From: JAEUHM01 sp964538625
GTDB taxonomy: Bacteria; Verrucomicrobiota; Verrucomicrobiia; Verrucomicrobiales; Verrucomicrobiaceae
NCBI GenBank assembly: GCA_964538625.1
Contig: CAZIGH010000027.1
Span: 3,267-67,266 of the forward strand
Reading direction: 5' to 3'
DNA: 64,000 nt
Of the stretch, positions 8,643 to 17,688 are shown in pieces. The position numbers and the translations under genes were made by a program. The notes under the pieces are model-generated. The model was given only the letters and a program-made list of their open reading frames with translations. It did no database searches and was not told where the DNA came from. How positions within the stretch are numbered: the stretch's first letter is position 1; each line of letters begins with the position of its first letter.

Positions 8643-9521
8643 ATGAATCTCGCCCGCACCCTCGCCCCTTGGATTGTCGTCACCACCTTCGCAGCGGCAG
8701 CGGCACTCACCAGTCAGGTGCAGATCACCGTCTCCGACGGCTTGCGCCACATCACGTCCAACGGCATCCCGAATCACGCACCCGGTCAGTTCCCCAACCG
8801 TGGAAACCCGCACAGCATCCAGCCGCAAAATCACCGCTACACCATCCCGGAGCGGCCCGTCATCGCAGCACAGCCGACTTTGCTCGGAATGAGAAGCTTT
8901 GGTATCGCGGTCAACGGCGTGCCCTTTGATCCGAACGCCGCCGAGTGGTGGGATGATGCGCGGCTGTGGCAGTATGAACCGATGACTCCCGGCGGCATGA
9001 ACCTGGGCATAGACGAGCATCACGCCCACGTGCAGCCTACCGGCACCTACCACTATCACGGCTTGCCCACCGGACTCATCATCCAACTCACGGGCGAGAA
9101 ACCCGGGATGGTGCTCATTGGCTGGGCGGCAGATGGTTTCCCCATCTACGGACCATGGGGACACGAGAGAGCGGATGATCTGACGAGCTCACTGAAGCGC
9201 GTCACCAGCAGCTACCAGTTGAAAAAAGGACAGCGTCCCCAGAACGGCCCTCCCGGTCAGCATGACGGCACCTTTGTAGCCGACTACGAGTTCGTGCCCG
9301 GCAGCGGAGACCTTGATGAGTGCAATGGGCGCTTCGGTCCCACGCCGGAGTTTCCGCAAGGCATTTACCACTATCACATCATCGACCACTTCCCCTACAT
9401 ACCCCGCTTCTTCAAGGGCACTCCTGACGCCAGCTTTGACCGCCGTGGACCACCCAACGGAGGCCCCGGACCACGCCCGAAAGGTAAAGGGAAAGGGAAG
9501 GGCAAAGGCCCACCCTTTTAG
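8643..9521 (+). CDS. Secreted YHYH-domain protein with a lysine/glycine-repeat tail
   Basis: 292 residues from the ATG at 8643, which gives a clean signal peptide (MNLARTLAPWIVVTTFAAAA); an upstream ATG at 8616 adds nine residues. The mature part has two YHYH motifs, GTYHYHGLPTG and GIYHYHIIDH, plus EHHAHVQP, which suggests a metal-binding site. YHYH domains occur in exported proteins of mostly unknown role, often in marine and PVC bacteria. The C-terminus is proline/glycine-rich and ends in alternating K-G. A similar K-G stretch occurs in the unrelated giant protein at 38278-43143. Function is not known. Confidence 0.8.
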   Translation: MNLARTLAPWIVVTTFAAAAALTSQVQITVSDGLRHITSNGIPNHAPGQFPNRGNPHSIQPQNHRYTIPERPVIAAQPTLLGMRSFGIAVNGVPFDPNAAEWWDDARLWQYEPMTPGGMNLGIDEHHAHVQPTGTYHYHGLPTGLIIQLTGEKPGMVLIGWAADGFPIYGPWGHERADDLTSSLKRVTSSYQLKKGQRPQNGPPGQHDGTFVADYEFVPGSGDLDECNGRFGPTPEFPQGIYHYHIIDHFPYIPRFFKGTPDASFDRRGPPNGGPGPRPKGKGKGKGKGPPF

Positions 9522-9559
9522 CCGGCTCTGTCTCCACTATGCCGCTGCGATAAACGGCG

Positions 9560-10450
9560 TCACCTCTCCCCACGCCACATTTTGCCAAGCCCCGGAAGGT
9601 TGACCGCGTAGATCAAGACAGCGACCATGTGCGCCTCAAAGTTGAGGCTCATGATTTTCGAGATGCTAAGATGCAGAGCGATGATGGCCAACCCGCCGAT
9701 CACAGCCCAGCGGCGGTTGATCAGAATGACGAAGCCTGCCAGCTCAATGAAGAGTCCTGCACCGAAGATAAGCCTAGCCATATTGGGATTCTGAACCAGG
9801 AACTCAGTGATGTGTTGCAGCCACTCCGGAGGCATGGATAGCGTGTCATAGAATGCGGAGTAATGCGTCTTGTAGAGCTGCACCGCCAGCCATGGAGCCT
9901 TGTGAAGCCAAAGCCCATCAGAGTTCTCCAGCTTCACCACGCCGCACACCACATAGCTCGCCGCGATCACGATCATGGCCGCCCACGCCGCCTGCCGATG
10001 CCGCTCCAGATCCGGCTTCAGCATGACTGAGAACCCTGCACCTTTCCGTGGCCAGGCATAGACGAGCAGTTGGGCCAGACCCATCATGGTCACGAGCTGC
10101 CAGCTATGGTTGATGGCACCCTGCGAGTTCAGAAGCGTCCCGATGGCCGTGGCGAAGAAGGCGATGGGCAAAAGTCCCAGCGCCGGAAACAACCCCACCA
10201 CATAGAGCACCAAAAACGCCATGACCAACCCCTGAACCAACTCTCCAGGAGGATGGTGAGCCAGCCACGTAAAGTCGAAGAAGTGCGCCAGCCCATTGGG
10301 GAACTTCTGCGTGGTAAACGGCTTCGTCTCCCACTTGATGTTCCAAAAAGCCAGCACCGCGAACCCAAAGCGCATGACGAAAAGCTCCAGAGCCGACCAT
10401 TCAAAACGAACCGGCTGCCACCAGCGAGTCTTGCTCTCCACTGCACTCAT
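9560..10450 (-). CDS. Polytopic membrane protein, HTTM/DoxX-like
   Basis: 296 residues with about seven hydrophobic helices (for example near residues 25-40, 75-100, 150-170, 225-250 and 270-290). The sequence resembles the HTTM/vitamin K-dependent carboxylase-like and DoxX-like membrane families, but no catalytic residue can be named. Its start overlaps the end of the upstream gene by 4 bp (ATGA), so the two are translationally coupled and probably act together. Function is unknown. Confidence 0.6.
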   Translation of the reverse strand: MSAVESKTRWWQPVRFEWSALELFVMRFGFAVLAFWNIKWETKPFTTQKFPNGLAHFFDFTWLAHHPPGELVQGLVMAFLVLYVVGLFPALGLLPIAFFATAIGTLLNSQGAINHSWQLVTMMGLAQLLVYAWPRKGAGFSVMLKPDLERHRQAAWAAMIVIAASYVVCGVVKLENSDGLWLHKAPWLAVQLYKTHYSAFYDTLSMPPEWLQHITEFLVQNPNMARLIFGAGLFIELAGFVILINRRWAVIGGLAIIALHLSISKIMSLNFEAHMVAVLIYAVNLPGLGKMWRGER

Positions 10451-10920
10451 GGTACCACCTCCGCCAGCAGTTCAGGTTTCTCTCTGCCCACACCTTGCTC
10501 GCCCGCTCGAAACGTCTTCCGGTAAAAGCGCAGCACCGTGGTCTCCGGCGGCATGGCATCCCGGCGCAGCCGCGCCTTGAGCGTCTCCAGCACGGCTAGG
10601 CCAGCCGTCCTAAGTTCCTCCGGAGTCGCGTCCGCAGAGTCTCTCCCCTTTGGATTGGTGAGTTTCTTGATCTCAGTGTTGAGCATCTTCTTCGAGCTGC
10701 CGGAGCTGGTTTTGAAGACGGCCTTCATCGGCAGCGGCTTGTCATTCTGATCCGTCACGAAGACCACGTCCGCCTTGTCATCGATGTTCGAGTACATGGG
10801 GAAGTTGGAGAACGGGAAGCGCTCTTTGATGACGAACAGAGCCAGCACGAGCAGCGTCATGGGCCTGAAGGGAATGTTCTGCCACAAGGTGGCGAGCCGG
10901 GATTTCAGCATGGCTGACAT
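10447..10920 (-). CDS. Small single-pass membrane protein coupled to the HTTM-like gene
   Basis: 157 residues from the ATG at 10920. The frame stays open to 11067, but the upstream part looks non-coding and lies against the divergent methyltransferase. One hydrophobic helix (PMTLLVLALFVIKE) precedes the segment FPFSNFPMYSN, which is typical of small proteins paired with HTTM-like membrane proteins. A soluble domain rich in lysine and threonine follows. The stop overlaps the next gene's start by 4 bp. No enzymatic motif is visible. Confidence 0.65.
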   Translation of the reverse strand: MSAMLKSRLATLWQNIPFRPMTLLVLALFVIKERFPFSNFPMYSNIDDKADVVFVTDQNDKPLPMKAVFKTSSGSSKKMLNTEIKKLTNPKGRDSADATPEELRTAGLAVLETLKARLRRDAMPPETTVLRFYRKTFRAGEQGVGREKPELLAEVVP

Positions 10921-11075
10921 GGACAGAAACGAGCGCCTTCCAGCCACAAATGCAAGCACAAGGCATCTCCAAGGTTGGGCTGTCATTGTGCGCCGTTTGG
11001 TCAAAAATTGCGCCACTGCGGCACTTGCACATTCCGACGGCTCAGCTATTCCTGCCTCGCTCTCCAAGCGCCTCC

Positions 11076-11951
11076 GTGCAACCCAGCCGCCGAATCATCG
11101 ATCAATGGCCACTTTACTACTGGCGGCGCTATCCATTCATCCTGGCTGCCAACGGCTTCAACCCGGCACGCGTCTCAGAGATACCCAGAGACGCCATCCG
11201 ACAGGCATTGAAACTGGGCTACCTCCGCTGGACGCGAGCGCTCTCACGCTGGTGCAAAGGGTGTGACGTCATCGATGTGGGCTGCGGCATGGGTCTGCAC
11301 GGCGTGGGTTTCCTGCTGGAAGGTGCCCGCTGCTACGTCGGCGTGGACCCGGAGGTCAAGCCGCGCTCCTCCATCATCAAAGACCAGCACAATGGCCAGC
11401 GCGTGGACTGCGGCTGGACTCCGGAGTCTCTCCACCGCGCCTGCCCACGCATCGAGATGATCCGCGGCCTCTCTTCAGACCTGGAAGGCAAACGCGGCTT
11501 TGACCTCGCTGCGCTGCACAACGCCACAGAGCACCTCGTGGATCTGGATGGCGTGCTCGCCTCCATCTACAGACTGCTTCGCCCCGGAGGACGACTTGTC
11601 TTCAATCACCACAACTGGTTCTGCTGGAACGGTCATCACCAGCAGCCCAAGGACATAAGTCGCATCTCCCCAGATGATGCCGCCCAAAAGCTCTACCTTG
11701 ACTGGGCCCACTTGGACACAGCCCATGCAGCGGACAGCTACGTAATGACACGGCTCAACCGCCTGCGCATGGATGAAGTACGCGCCATCACGGAGCGCTG
11801 CTTCACCATCGAAGTCTGGCACACCGTAGAGTCCTCACCCGAGCAGGGACTAGAAAGGCTCACCCCAGCCATCATGGAGCGGCATCCCGAACTCAGGCGG
11901 CAGGACTTCACCACGCAAAATGTCTTCGTGGTGGCAAAGCGGAGAGACTGA
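11076..11951 (+). CDS. Class I SAM-dependent methyltransferase
   Basis: 291 residues from a GTG at 11076. An ATG at 10950 would add 42 residues of low-complexity sequence and leave only 30 bp to the divergent gene, so I prefer the later start. Motif I is VIDVGCGMGLHGVGF, with acidic residue GVDPE at the end of the second strand. FDLAALHNATEHLVDLDGVL and LLRPGGRLVFNHHN are post-I motifs of the Methyltransf_11/UbiE-like group. The substrate cannot be deduced. It ends 14 bp before the BatA/VWA gene and is probably co-transcribed with it. Confidence 0.8.
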   Translation: MQPSRRIIDQWPLYYWRRYPFILAANGFNPARVSEIPRDAIRQALKLGYLRWTRALSRWCKGCDVIDVGCGMGLHGVGFLLEGARCYVGVDPEVKPRSSIIKDQHNGQRVDCGWTPESLHRACPRIEMIRGLSSDLEGKRGFDLAALHNATEHLVDLDGVLASIYRLLRPGGRLVFNHHNWFCWNGHHQQPKDISRISPDDAAQKLYLDWAHLDTAHAADSYVMTRLNRLRMDEVRAITERCFTIEVWHTVESSPEQGLERLTPAIMERHPELRRQDFTTQNVFVVAKRRD

Positions 11952-11965
11952 TTCATCATGCCCGC

Positions 11966-13813
11966 ATGACATTCCTGGAGCCGAGCAACCTGCACTGGCT
12001 GTGGCTAGCAGCACTGCCACTGGTGCTCTGGCTCTTCCGCAGGCAAGCCAAGCGCGTGCCCGTGTCCACACTCCTGTTCTTCCGCACGCTGGCGAAGGAG
12101 CACCAGGAGTCCGCTTGGCTGCGCCAGATCAAGCGCTGGCTCTCTCTGCTACTCACACTCCTAGTGATCGCCACAGCCGCGCTTACCCTGGCACGACCCA
12201 CTTTTTCAAACCGTGGTAGCGAGGAGCAGCGGGCTCTCGTAGTGCTGCTGGACCGTTCCGCCTCCATGGCCGCCGTGGATGCGGGCCGCTCACGGCTGGA
12301 TGCGGCGAAAGAACTCATCCACCGTCGTATCCGCACCCTGCCGGAGGACGCCACGGTGAGCCTCGTTGTCTATGCGGACACTGCCATCGTTCCCGTGTCG
12401 CGGTCGCGGAACAAGCGGGAGCTTCTCCGCTATCTCAGTGAAGTCTCAACTCTCCCTGCGGAGGACCGCATTGACCTCGCTTGGGCTGCTGCCAGCCGCC
12501 TCGCTCTCGTGGACAAGCCTGCCACCATTCTCCACGTGAGCGACCGCGCCCTGCCTGACAGCCTCGCCATTTCTCCAGAGATCCGCTACGAGCGCGGCCC
12601 AGTGGAGTCCGCTCAAACGGTAAATGCAGGCATCACCGGCTTCGCCCTCCGGGCCGCTCCGCTGGAGCGCCATCGGTATGATGTCTTTCTCCGTGTCAGT
12701 GCCGCCGGGGCGAATGCCTCCACCGTCCCCACCAGCATCGAATTGAAGCTAGGCGGCAGATTGATCCAGCTTCGCGAACTGAAACTCAAGCCCGGAGAAG
12801 AGACCAGCTTCAGCCTACCGCTTGAAGGCCCTGGCGGCGAGTTGCTAGAGGTCCGCACCATGACGCCAGGAGATCAACTGGGGCTGGATGACGTTCTCCT
12901 CGTTCCGCTTCCTTCAATCAAGCCTGTCGTCGTCGCATGGATCAGCGAGAATCCGGACCCATTCACCGACTTGGCCCTAGGGGCCATGGTGGACGCGGGA
13001 CGGTTAGAGGTGCTCAGAGGCACACCAGCCAACTGGCCGCTTGGCACGCAGCCGGATGCGTATGTCTTTGAAAACTGGCAACCGGAAAACTGGACGCCAG
13101 ATGCACCCGTCGTGCTTCTGAATCCCTCAGCCGCTCTGGGCAGTCTGCGCTTCACTCCGCTAGAGCGCGGCGTCCCCGTGGAACGCATTCGCAGCCTCAA
13201 CGCAGATCACCCCGTATTGCATGGCATCTCCACAAGCCGTCTATCCCTCACCCAAATCACTACCCTTGGCAACGGCGAAGGCCTGGAAACCCTTTGGATG
13301 GCTGGCGACGAACCCCTCCTCCTCGCCGGGGAATATTCAGCCAAGCGCATCGTGGTTGCAGGCTTTTCGCCTGCGCGCTCCGAGCAGCTGGCTCTACTGC
13401 CCGCGCTACCCCTGCTGCTTGGGAATGCCATCCAATGGTGCGTCCACGGAGGAGATTCAGATCCCGGCAGCACGCTCTCAAGACCCGGCACCGTCATCGA
13501 GGCCCAAGGTGACCTCCAGTGGACCACCTGGGACGGACAGCGTACCAGCACCCGCCTTACCAGCACGAAGGGCGGTCTAGCCCCCCTGACCGAACTCGGT
13601 GCCTGGCAGACTGCCGATGGCAGACGCGGTGCCACCGCCCTCATCTCTTTCCAGGAGACCAATCTGACCAACCAACCCGATCAGACAACCACCGTCACTC
13701 CCACTGGAGTGAACTCGTGGTGGAGCTGGCCCGTCACCTCCTCATTGCTCTTGTTCGTTTTGCTGCTGCTGCTGGTGGAAAGCTGGCTTTTCCACCGCCG
13801 CGCCGTGTATTGA
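11966..13813 (+). CDS. BatA-type VWA membrane protein
   Basis: 615 residues. The N-terminus is a BatA domain: two hydrophobic helices (about 10-25 and 57-76) around a short conserved loop with VSTLLFFRTL. A von Willebrand A domain follows, with MIDAS motif DRSAS at 96-100. A central beta-rich region leads to a C-terminal membrane helix near 590-608. Such proteins usually sit in MoxR-DUF58-BatA operons in PVC bacteria and Bacteroidota and are thought to act in envelope stress or complex assembly. Here MoxR and DUF58 are absent from the window and the only near neighbour is the methyltransferase. The MIDAS lacks nothing obvious. Confidence 0.83.
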   Translation: MTFLEPSNLHWLWLAALPLVLWLFRRQAKRVPVSTLLFFRTLAKEHQESAWLRQIKRWLSLLLTLLVIATAALTLARPTFSNRGSEEQRALVVLLDRSASMAAVDAGRSRLDAAKELIHRRIRTLPEDATVSLVVYADTAIVPVSRSRNKRELLRYLSEVSTLPAEDRIDLAWAAASRLALVDKPATILHVSDRALPDSLAISPEIRYERGPVESAQTVNAGITGFALRAAPLERHRYDVFLRVSAAGANASTVPTSIELKLGGRLIQLRELKLKPGEETSFSLPLEGPGGELLEVRTMTPGDQLGLDDVLLVPLPSIKPVVVAWISENPDPFTDLALGAMVDAGRLEVLRGTPANWPLGTQPDAYVFENWQPENWTPDAPVVLLNPSAALGSLRFTPLERGVPVERIRSLNADHPVLHGISTSRLSLTQITTLGNGEGLETLWMAGDEPLLLAGEYSAKRIVVAGFSPARSEQLALLPALPLLLGNAIQWCVHGGDSDPGSTLSRPGTVIEAQGDLQWTTWDGQRTSTRLTSTKGGLAPLTELGAWQTADGRRGATALISFQETNLTNQPDQTTTVTPTGVNSWWSWPVTSSLLLFVLLLLLVESWLFHRRAVY

Positions 13814-13826
13814 GCACGCGGGGCGC

Positions 13827-15728
13827 TTAGCACTTCACAGAGGAGCGGCGACGGCGAAGACCGAGCAAACCCAAACCTGCCCCCAGAAGAAGCACCCTGG
13901 AGGGTTCAGGAATGGCTGCCACAATGCTGAACACGCCGCTGGTGCGGTCAAAACTGCCCGCCAGTGTCGGCCCCAGCGCCAGACTGGTGTAGTCGAGAGC
14001 GAAATCGTTGGTAATCGTGCCACCACCCGTCAGGTCAAACAGCGTCCAGGCATCCCCTTCGCTGAAACCCGACAGGGCATTGGGATTGGCAATCACGAGT
14101 GTACCTCCCGCAGCGCTGTTGAGCGTCCCCAACAGCTTCAGAACGTCCGCCGCAGTCGTTGCATTGAGCAGCCCGGTTCCAGCACCAGTGAACAAATCAA
14201 ACTCAAACTGAGCCGTCGCCGCAGTCACCAGAGCCGAACCAGAGCCGCTGACATCGACCGTGAACTCGGAGGCAGTGGGCGTACTCAGAGCGTAGTCACC
14301 CACATGCAGGGCACCGTTGGCATACACATAGTTCCCGGCTCCGGGCGCTATTCTGCCGGTGCCGCTGAGGCGCATCCCTGCATCCACTGTCACCGTGCCG
14401 GAGCCAGTGGCAGAACCGGAGGCATTCAGCACATTCAGCGTACCATCAGACACCGTCACCCCACCGCTCAGGGTGTTCGCCCCGCCCAGGGTCAGCATGG
14501 CACTGCCAGCCTTCGTGAGTGAGCCACTTCCCGTGATGACGCTTTGTAAAGTGCTAACCGCGCCGGGACCAAACACGCCATTCACCGCCTGATTCACCGT
14601 CAACGCGGTGCCGTTGAGATTCAGCGTCTGCGTCTGGGTGCCAGTCACATCTGCCCAAGTGCTGGACAGCGAGCCCACAGATTGCGTGGCATTATTCAGG
14701 TTCACCGTGGTGTTGTTCCCGGTCGATTGTTCAAAACTCAGCGCCCCAGTCCCCAGATTTGAGGCCGCTGCCACCGTCACGGTGCCGTTGGTGATGATGG
14801 TCCCACCAGTGAAGCTGCTGTTCGCCACCGTCAGCCCCAGGGTGCCGCCACCCGACTTGGAGAGCGAACCGCTGCCTGAGACGGCACCGAGCAAGTTGAG
14901 CACACTCGAACCACCATCCACGTGAATGACAGAGGTCGTGGCCAGGCTCAGAGGATTGGCCAAGGACGAGGTGCCAGACCCTTGGTTGCGAAGTGCCCCG
15001 GCCCCCTGAGACACCTCCCCGGTGCCGGTGCCGTTCAGCGTGATGAGAGCTGTGCCCCCACCGAACGTGAACGCACCGCTACCCGCGTCCAGCATCAACA
15101 TGCCACCCGAACTGACCGTGATTCCAGAGGTCCCCGTAAGCGCTCCCGCCGTGGTGAACCGGATCCTTCCCTGCTGGATGAATGTGGCTCCGGTAAACGC
15201 TTTCGCAACAGACGTCATCGAAAGCCGCCCTGGACCGTCCTTGATGAAATCCCCCGAGCCAGTGATGGCCCCGGTAAACGTAGCCGCTCCAGAACCCGTC
15301 ACACCCGTTTGGTTCACGGTCACACGCAGCGTGTCATTGAGTGTTACCGAAGCTGAGATGGTCACGTTATTGGTCGCAGTGCTGGTGCCGTTGATGACGA
15401 TTGACGCCTCTCCCGCGCCACTGCCGTCTTGGTCCATGGTGAGCGAGCCGCCCGTGCCATTGGCCAGCGTGACGACGTTGGCGCTGTTGTTGGTGAACTG
15501 AATGGAACCCACCGTGATGGCTGCCCCCAGGTTCACCGTCTGGCCGCCAGTTGGACTGGAAAACTGCGTCGCCGCCCCCACCGCATTCGGCACCCCGGAC
15601 GGCGTCCAGTTGCTACCCGTATTCCACGAAACGGTGCCCGTGGTAGGAATGAAGACTGACTGGGCCGGTGAAGTTCCAGCGGGGCTAATCACAACGAGCA
15701 CGAGGATGAGGAAAACGAGGAAGCGCAT
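13827..15728 (-). CDS. PEP-CTERM-anchored autotransporter-associated beta-strand-repeat protein
   Basis: 633 residues from the ATG at 15728 (signal peptide MRFLVFLILVLVVISPAG). Repeated beta-strand units of the type GSGSLTKAG, GANTLSGGVTVSDGTL and TGATFIQQGRI define passenger-type repeats usually found in autotransporters. No beta-barrel follows. The C-terminus is instead a PEP-CTERM sorting tail: IPEPS, a hydrophobic helix (RVLLLGAGLGLLGL), then RRRR. This implies processing by an exosortase and display or export with exopolysaccharide. It is strongly biased to G, S, T, N and A. No exosortase is in the window. Confidence 0.88.
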   Translation of the reverse strand: MRFLVFLILVLVVISPAGTSPAQSVFIPTTGTVSWNTGSNWTPSGVPNAVGAATQFSSPTGGQTVNLGAAITVGSIQFTNNSANVVTLANGTGGSLTMDQDGSGAGEASIVINGTSTATNNVTISASVTLNDTLRVTVNQTGVTGSGAATFTGAITGSGDFIKDGPGRLSMTSVAKAFTGATFIQQGRIRFTTAGALTGTSGITVSSGGMLMLDAGSGAFTFGGGTALITLNGTGTGEVSQGAGALRNQGSGTSSLANPLSLATTSVIHVDGGSSVLNLLGAVSGSGSLSKSGGGTLGLTVANSSFTGGTIITNGTVTVAAASNLGTGALSFEQSTGNNTTVNLNNATQSVGSLSSTWADVTGTQTQTLNLNGTALTVNQAVNGVFGPGAVSTLQSVITGSGSLTKAGSAMLTLGGANTLSGGVTVSDGTLNVLNASGSATGSGTVTVDAGMRLSGTGRIAPGAGNYVYANGALHVGDYALSTPTASEFTVDVSGSGSALVTAATAQFEFDLFTGAGTGLLNATTAADVLKLLGTLNSAAGGTLVIANPNALSGFSEGDAWTLFDLTGGGTITNDFALDYTSLALGPTLAGSFDRTSGVFSIVAAIPEPSRVLLLGAGLGLLGLRRRRSSVKC

Positions 15729-15822
15729 GGTTGGTGAAGCTTGAGACGCTTCCACAAGAACTCTTTCAGTATCAATGCTTCAACCACCCCGTCGTGACAG
15801 TTCCGCCACGTGCATTGACCAC

Positions 15823-16527
15823 TCACCGAGATGAAAGAAGGCTTACGATCTCGTCCAAGCTCCTCAAATCTGGCACCACCTCCCACGGATTGTGGACCGC
15901 CAGTTCACCCACGCTGAATCGGCCGGTAGCCACCGCCAGACAACGCGCACCACAGGCCGCAGCACACGCGATGTCTTTCGGCGTGTCACCGATGATGATC
16001 ACATCCGAGGGATCAAAGGAGACCCCGACCGCCGCACTGAGCCGACGAATCGCAATGGGGCCAAGCTCGTTGCGGTTCTCTGCATCATCCCCAAAGGCAC
16101 CGTCAACAAACCAGTCAGCGAGATCGAAGCGCTCCAGCTTTAGCCTTGCCCCCTCACGAATGTTGCCGGTAAGGAGGCCCAGACGCACCTCTGGATCCAC
16201 AGCGAGCACCTCCACCACTTCCCTTACACCAGGCAGAAGATGCCCGCCGAACCCCTCGCCCGTCAGTCCTAGCGCGAGCTGTTTCAGGTAGGCGGCGTGG
16301 TAGGCGTCGATGTTGGAACGCGAGAGTTCGTGCCCAACGGCTTCGAACAAGGTCCTCACCACTGCCCCATCCGTGGCACCGGCGAGATCCAGAGCTGGCA
16401 GCTGATCCTGCGGCACACCCAAACACGCCTCCGCCGCACTCAGCAGCGCAGACAGACCCGCTCCACCCGTGTCCATGAGCGTGCCGTCAATGTCAAACAG
16501 CAGCAGTCTCCGCGCCGTCTTCCCCAT
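15823..16527 (-). CDS. HAD-superfamily phosphatase, phosphoglycolate-phosphatase-like
   Basis: 234 residues. HAD motif I is LLFDIDGTLMDTGGAG, with nucleophile and acid Asp residues. Motif II is LLTGN (threonine) and motif III/IV is VIIIGDTPKDIACA with the magnesium-binding acidic pair. The alpha-helical cap between motifs I and II places it in subfamily I with Gph-like enzymes; the substrate is uncertain. The ATG at 16527 is chosen because GGGGAG lies 8 nt upstream. A GTG at 16548 that would overlap the infC stop by 4 bp is the alternative. Co-transcription with infC is likely. Confidence 0.88.
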   Translation of the reverse strand: MGKTARRLLLFDIDGTLMDTGGAGLSALLSAAEACLGVPQDQLPALDLAGATDGAVVRTLFEAVGHELSRSNIDAYHAAYLKQLALGLTGEGFGGHLLPGVREVVEVLAVDPEVRLGLLTGNIREGARLKLERFDLADWFVDGAFGDDAENRNELGPIAIRRLSAAVGVSFDPSDVIIIGDTPKDIACAAACGARCLAVATGRFSVGELAVHNPWEVVPDLRSLDEIVSLLSSR

Positions 16528-16544
16528 CGAAGACTCTCCCCGGC

Positions 16545-17249
16545 TCACGCTCCACCAGCTGTCACGGGATGCTCCTCGTGATGATCGTCATCATCGTCGT
16601 GGTCATCATGCTGCACGTCATTGGCATGGGGAATGTGCCCCGCATCGCCTGCTTTCGTGTCCGTCACACGGAACTTCCGCACCCGCTGACGCTCAGGGTT
16701 GGGAGACATTTGCATGTTGATATTCCGCCCCGCCATCTTCGGCTCCATGTCGGCGTGACCCACAGACTGAAGGTCTGCCTTGATCTTTTTGGCCAGCTCA
16801 AAACCAAGCTCCTGATGGGCCATCTGCCTGCCACGGAACTGAAGCTGGATGCGCACCTTGTGCCCCTCAAAAAGAAAGTCCTCCGCATGGGTGATCTTGA
16901 TCAGGTAGTCATGGGGATCAATCCCGATGCGGAACTTCATCTCCTTGAGCTTGGAAGCCTTCTGATGCTTGTGCGCCTCTTTCTTGTGCTTCTCCTGGAT
17001 GTACTTGTATTTGCCGTAGTCGATGATTTTGCACACCGGCGGCTCCACATTGCCTGCCACCTCCACCAGATCCAGCCCGCGGTCTTTGGCTATCTTGATG
17101 GCCTGCCCCGTCGGCAGAACTCCGAGCTGCTGGTTCGTCACACCATCGATCACCCTCACCTTCGGCGCACGAATGCGCTCGTTCACTCGGGTTTGATCGA
17201 CGTATCGTCCGCCACGCTGGCGGTTATAGTTGTTGTTTGGACTGCTTAT
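16545..17249 (-). CDS. infC: Translation initiation factor IF-3, predicted rare AUA/AUU start, acidic/histidine tail
   Basis: IF-3 keeps 30S subunits free and proofreads start codons. The core NERIRAPKVRVIDG, DLVEVAGNVEPPVCKI, DYGKYKY, KEMKFRIGIDPHDYLIK, GHKVRIQLQFRGRQMAHQELG is unmistakable. An in-frame GTG at 17186 would begin right at VNERIRAPKV, but the frame continues upstream with SSPNNNYNRQRGGRYVDQTR, typical IF-3 N-terminal sequence. It reaches a strong Shine-Dalgarno GGAGGTG followed by ATT and ATA and contains no ATG or GTG there. I therefore place the start at ATA 17249 (spacing 6 from GGAGG), or ATT 17252. The last roughly 30 residues are an Asp/His-rich tail (HDDHDDDDDHHEEH), unusual for IF-3. 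Confidence 0.93.
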   Translation of the reverse strand: MSSPNNNYNRQRGGRYVDQTRVNERIRAPKVRVIDGVTNQQLGVLPTGQAIKIAKDRGLDLVEVAGNVEPPVCKIIDYGKYKYIQEKHKKEAHKHQKASKLKEMKFRIGIDPHDYLIKITHAEDFLFEGHKVRIQLQFRGRQMAHQELGFELAKKIKADLQSVGHADMEPKMAGRNINMQMSPNPERQRVRKFRVTDTKAGDAGHIPHANDVQHDDHDDDDDHHEEHPVTAGGA

Positions 17250-17260
17250 AATACACCTCC
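17247..17260 (-). promoter_or_regulatory. infC translation-initiation region with non-canonical start codon
   Basis: On the minus strand GGAGGTG (17260-17254) is followed by T, ATT (17252-17250) and ATA (17249-17247), both in frame with IF-3. Escherichia coli infC uses AUU and is repressed by its own product, which discriminates against non-AUG starts. The same logic would apply here. Confidence 0.7.
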
Positions 17261-17688
17261 GGTAGGATTTGCGCGAGATTTGACGGGAAGGAATGATCCT
17301 GCCAAAAAAGAACGTTCCGCTACACGCATGACGAAACAGTGGCTCATGCGAGCATAGTCAATCCTTCCCTGAACTGAAGGGCTGGGGGATTGGGAGCACT
17401 TGGGTGCTGTGACATGCGGTGGTAACGAAAAAATGAAGAACAGACGCTCAGCGAGAACGTCCGAATTAAAACGAATCTAACGCTTCGATACGGGCATTCT
17501 AAGCTCTTTTATCAGGTGGGGCAAGAGATCGAGCAAAAAAAACTCTACCCCCCCGCCAGACTCCGGTGCCCCTACAGCCCCGGTCCCCATGCCGCTTCAA
17601 CCCGAACCACTGCCAAAAACCGGCTGGTCTTTTTTATTGACTAATATTTAACATTTACTGACAATGTCACACTAACTGTCACTCACGC
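17261..17688. other. Intergenic region between infC and the LptA-like gene
   Basis: The left part is the infC leader (minus strand); the right part leads into the LptA-like gene. A short hairpin AGCAC-TTGG-GTGCT lies near 17395-17408. The last 60 bp are AT-rich. TTGACT (17637-17642) and GACAAT (17660-17665), 17 bp apart, are a candidate sigma-70 promoter for the downstream gene, with a 4-of-6 match at the -10 box. I see no coding sequence or RNA gene. Confidence 0.45.

Noticed and set aside
7128..9164. A 678-residue open frame on the minus strand across purA and the YHYH gene
   Set aside because: It is antisense to two certain genes, lacks any recognised motif and arises from high GC content.
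17184..17186. GTG at 17184-17186 as the start of infC
   Set aside because: It would give VNERIRAPKV without the conserved upstream residues and without a Shine-Dalgarno at the right distance.
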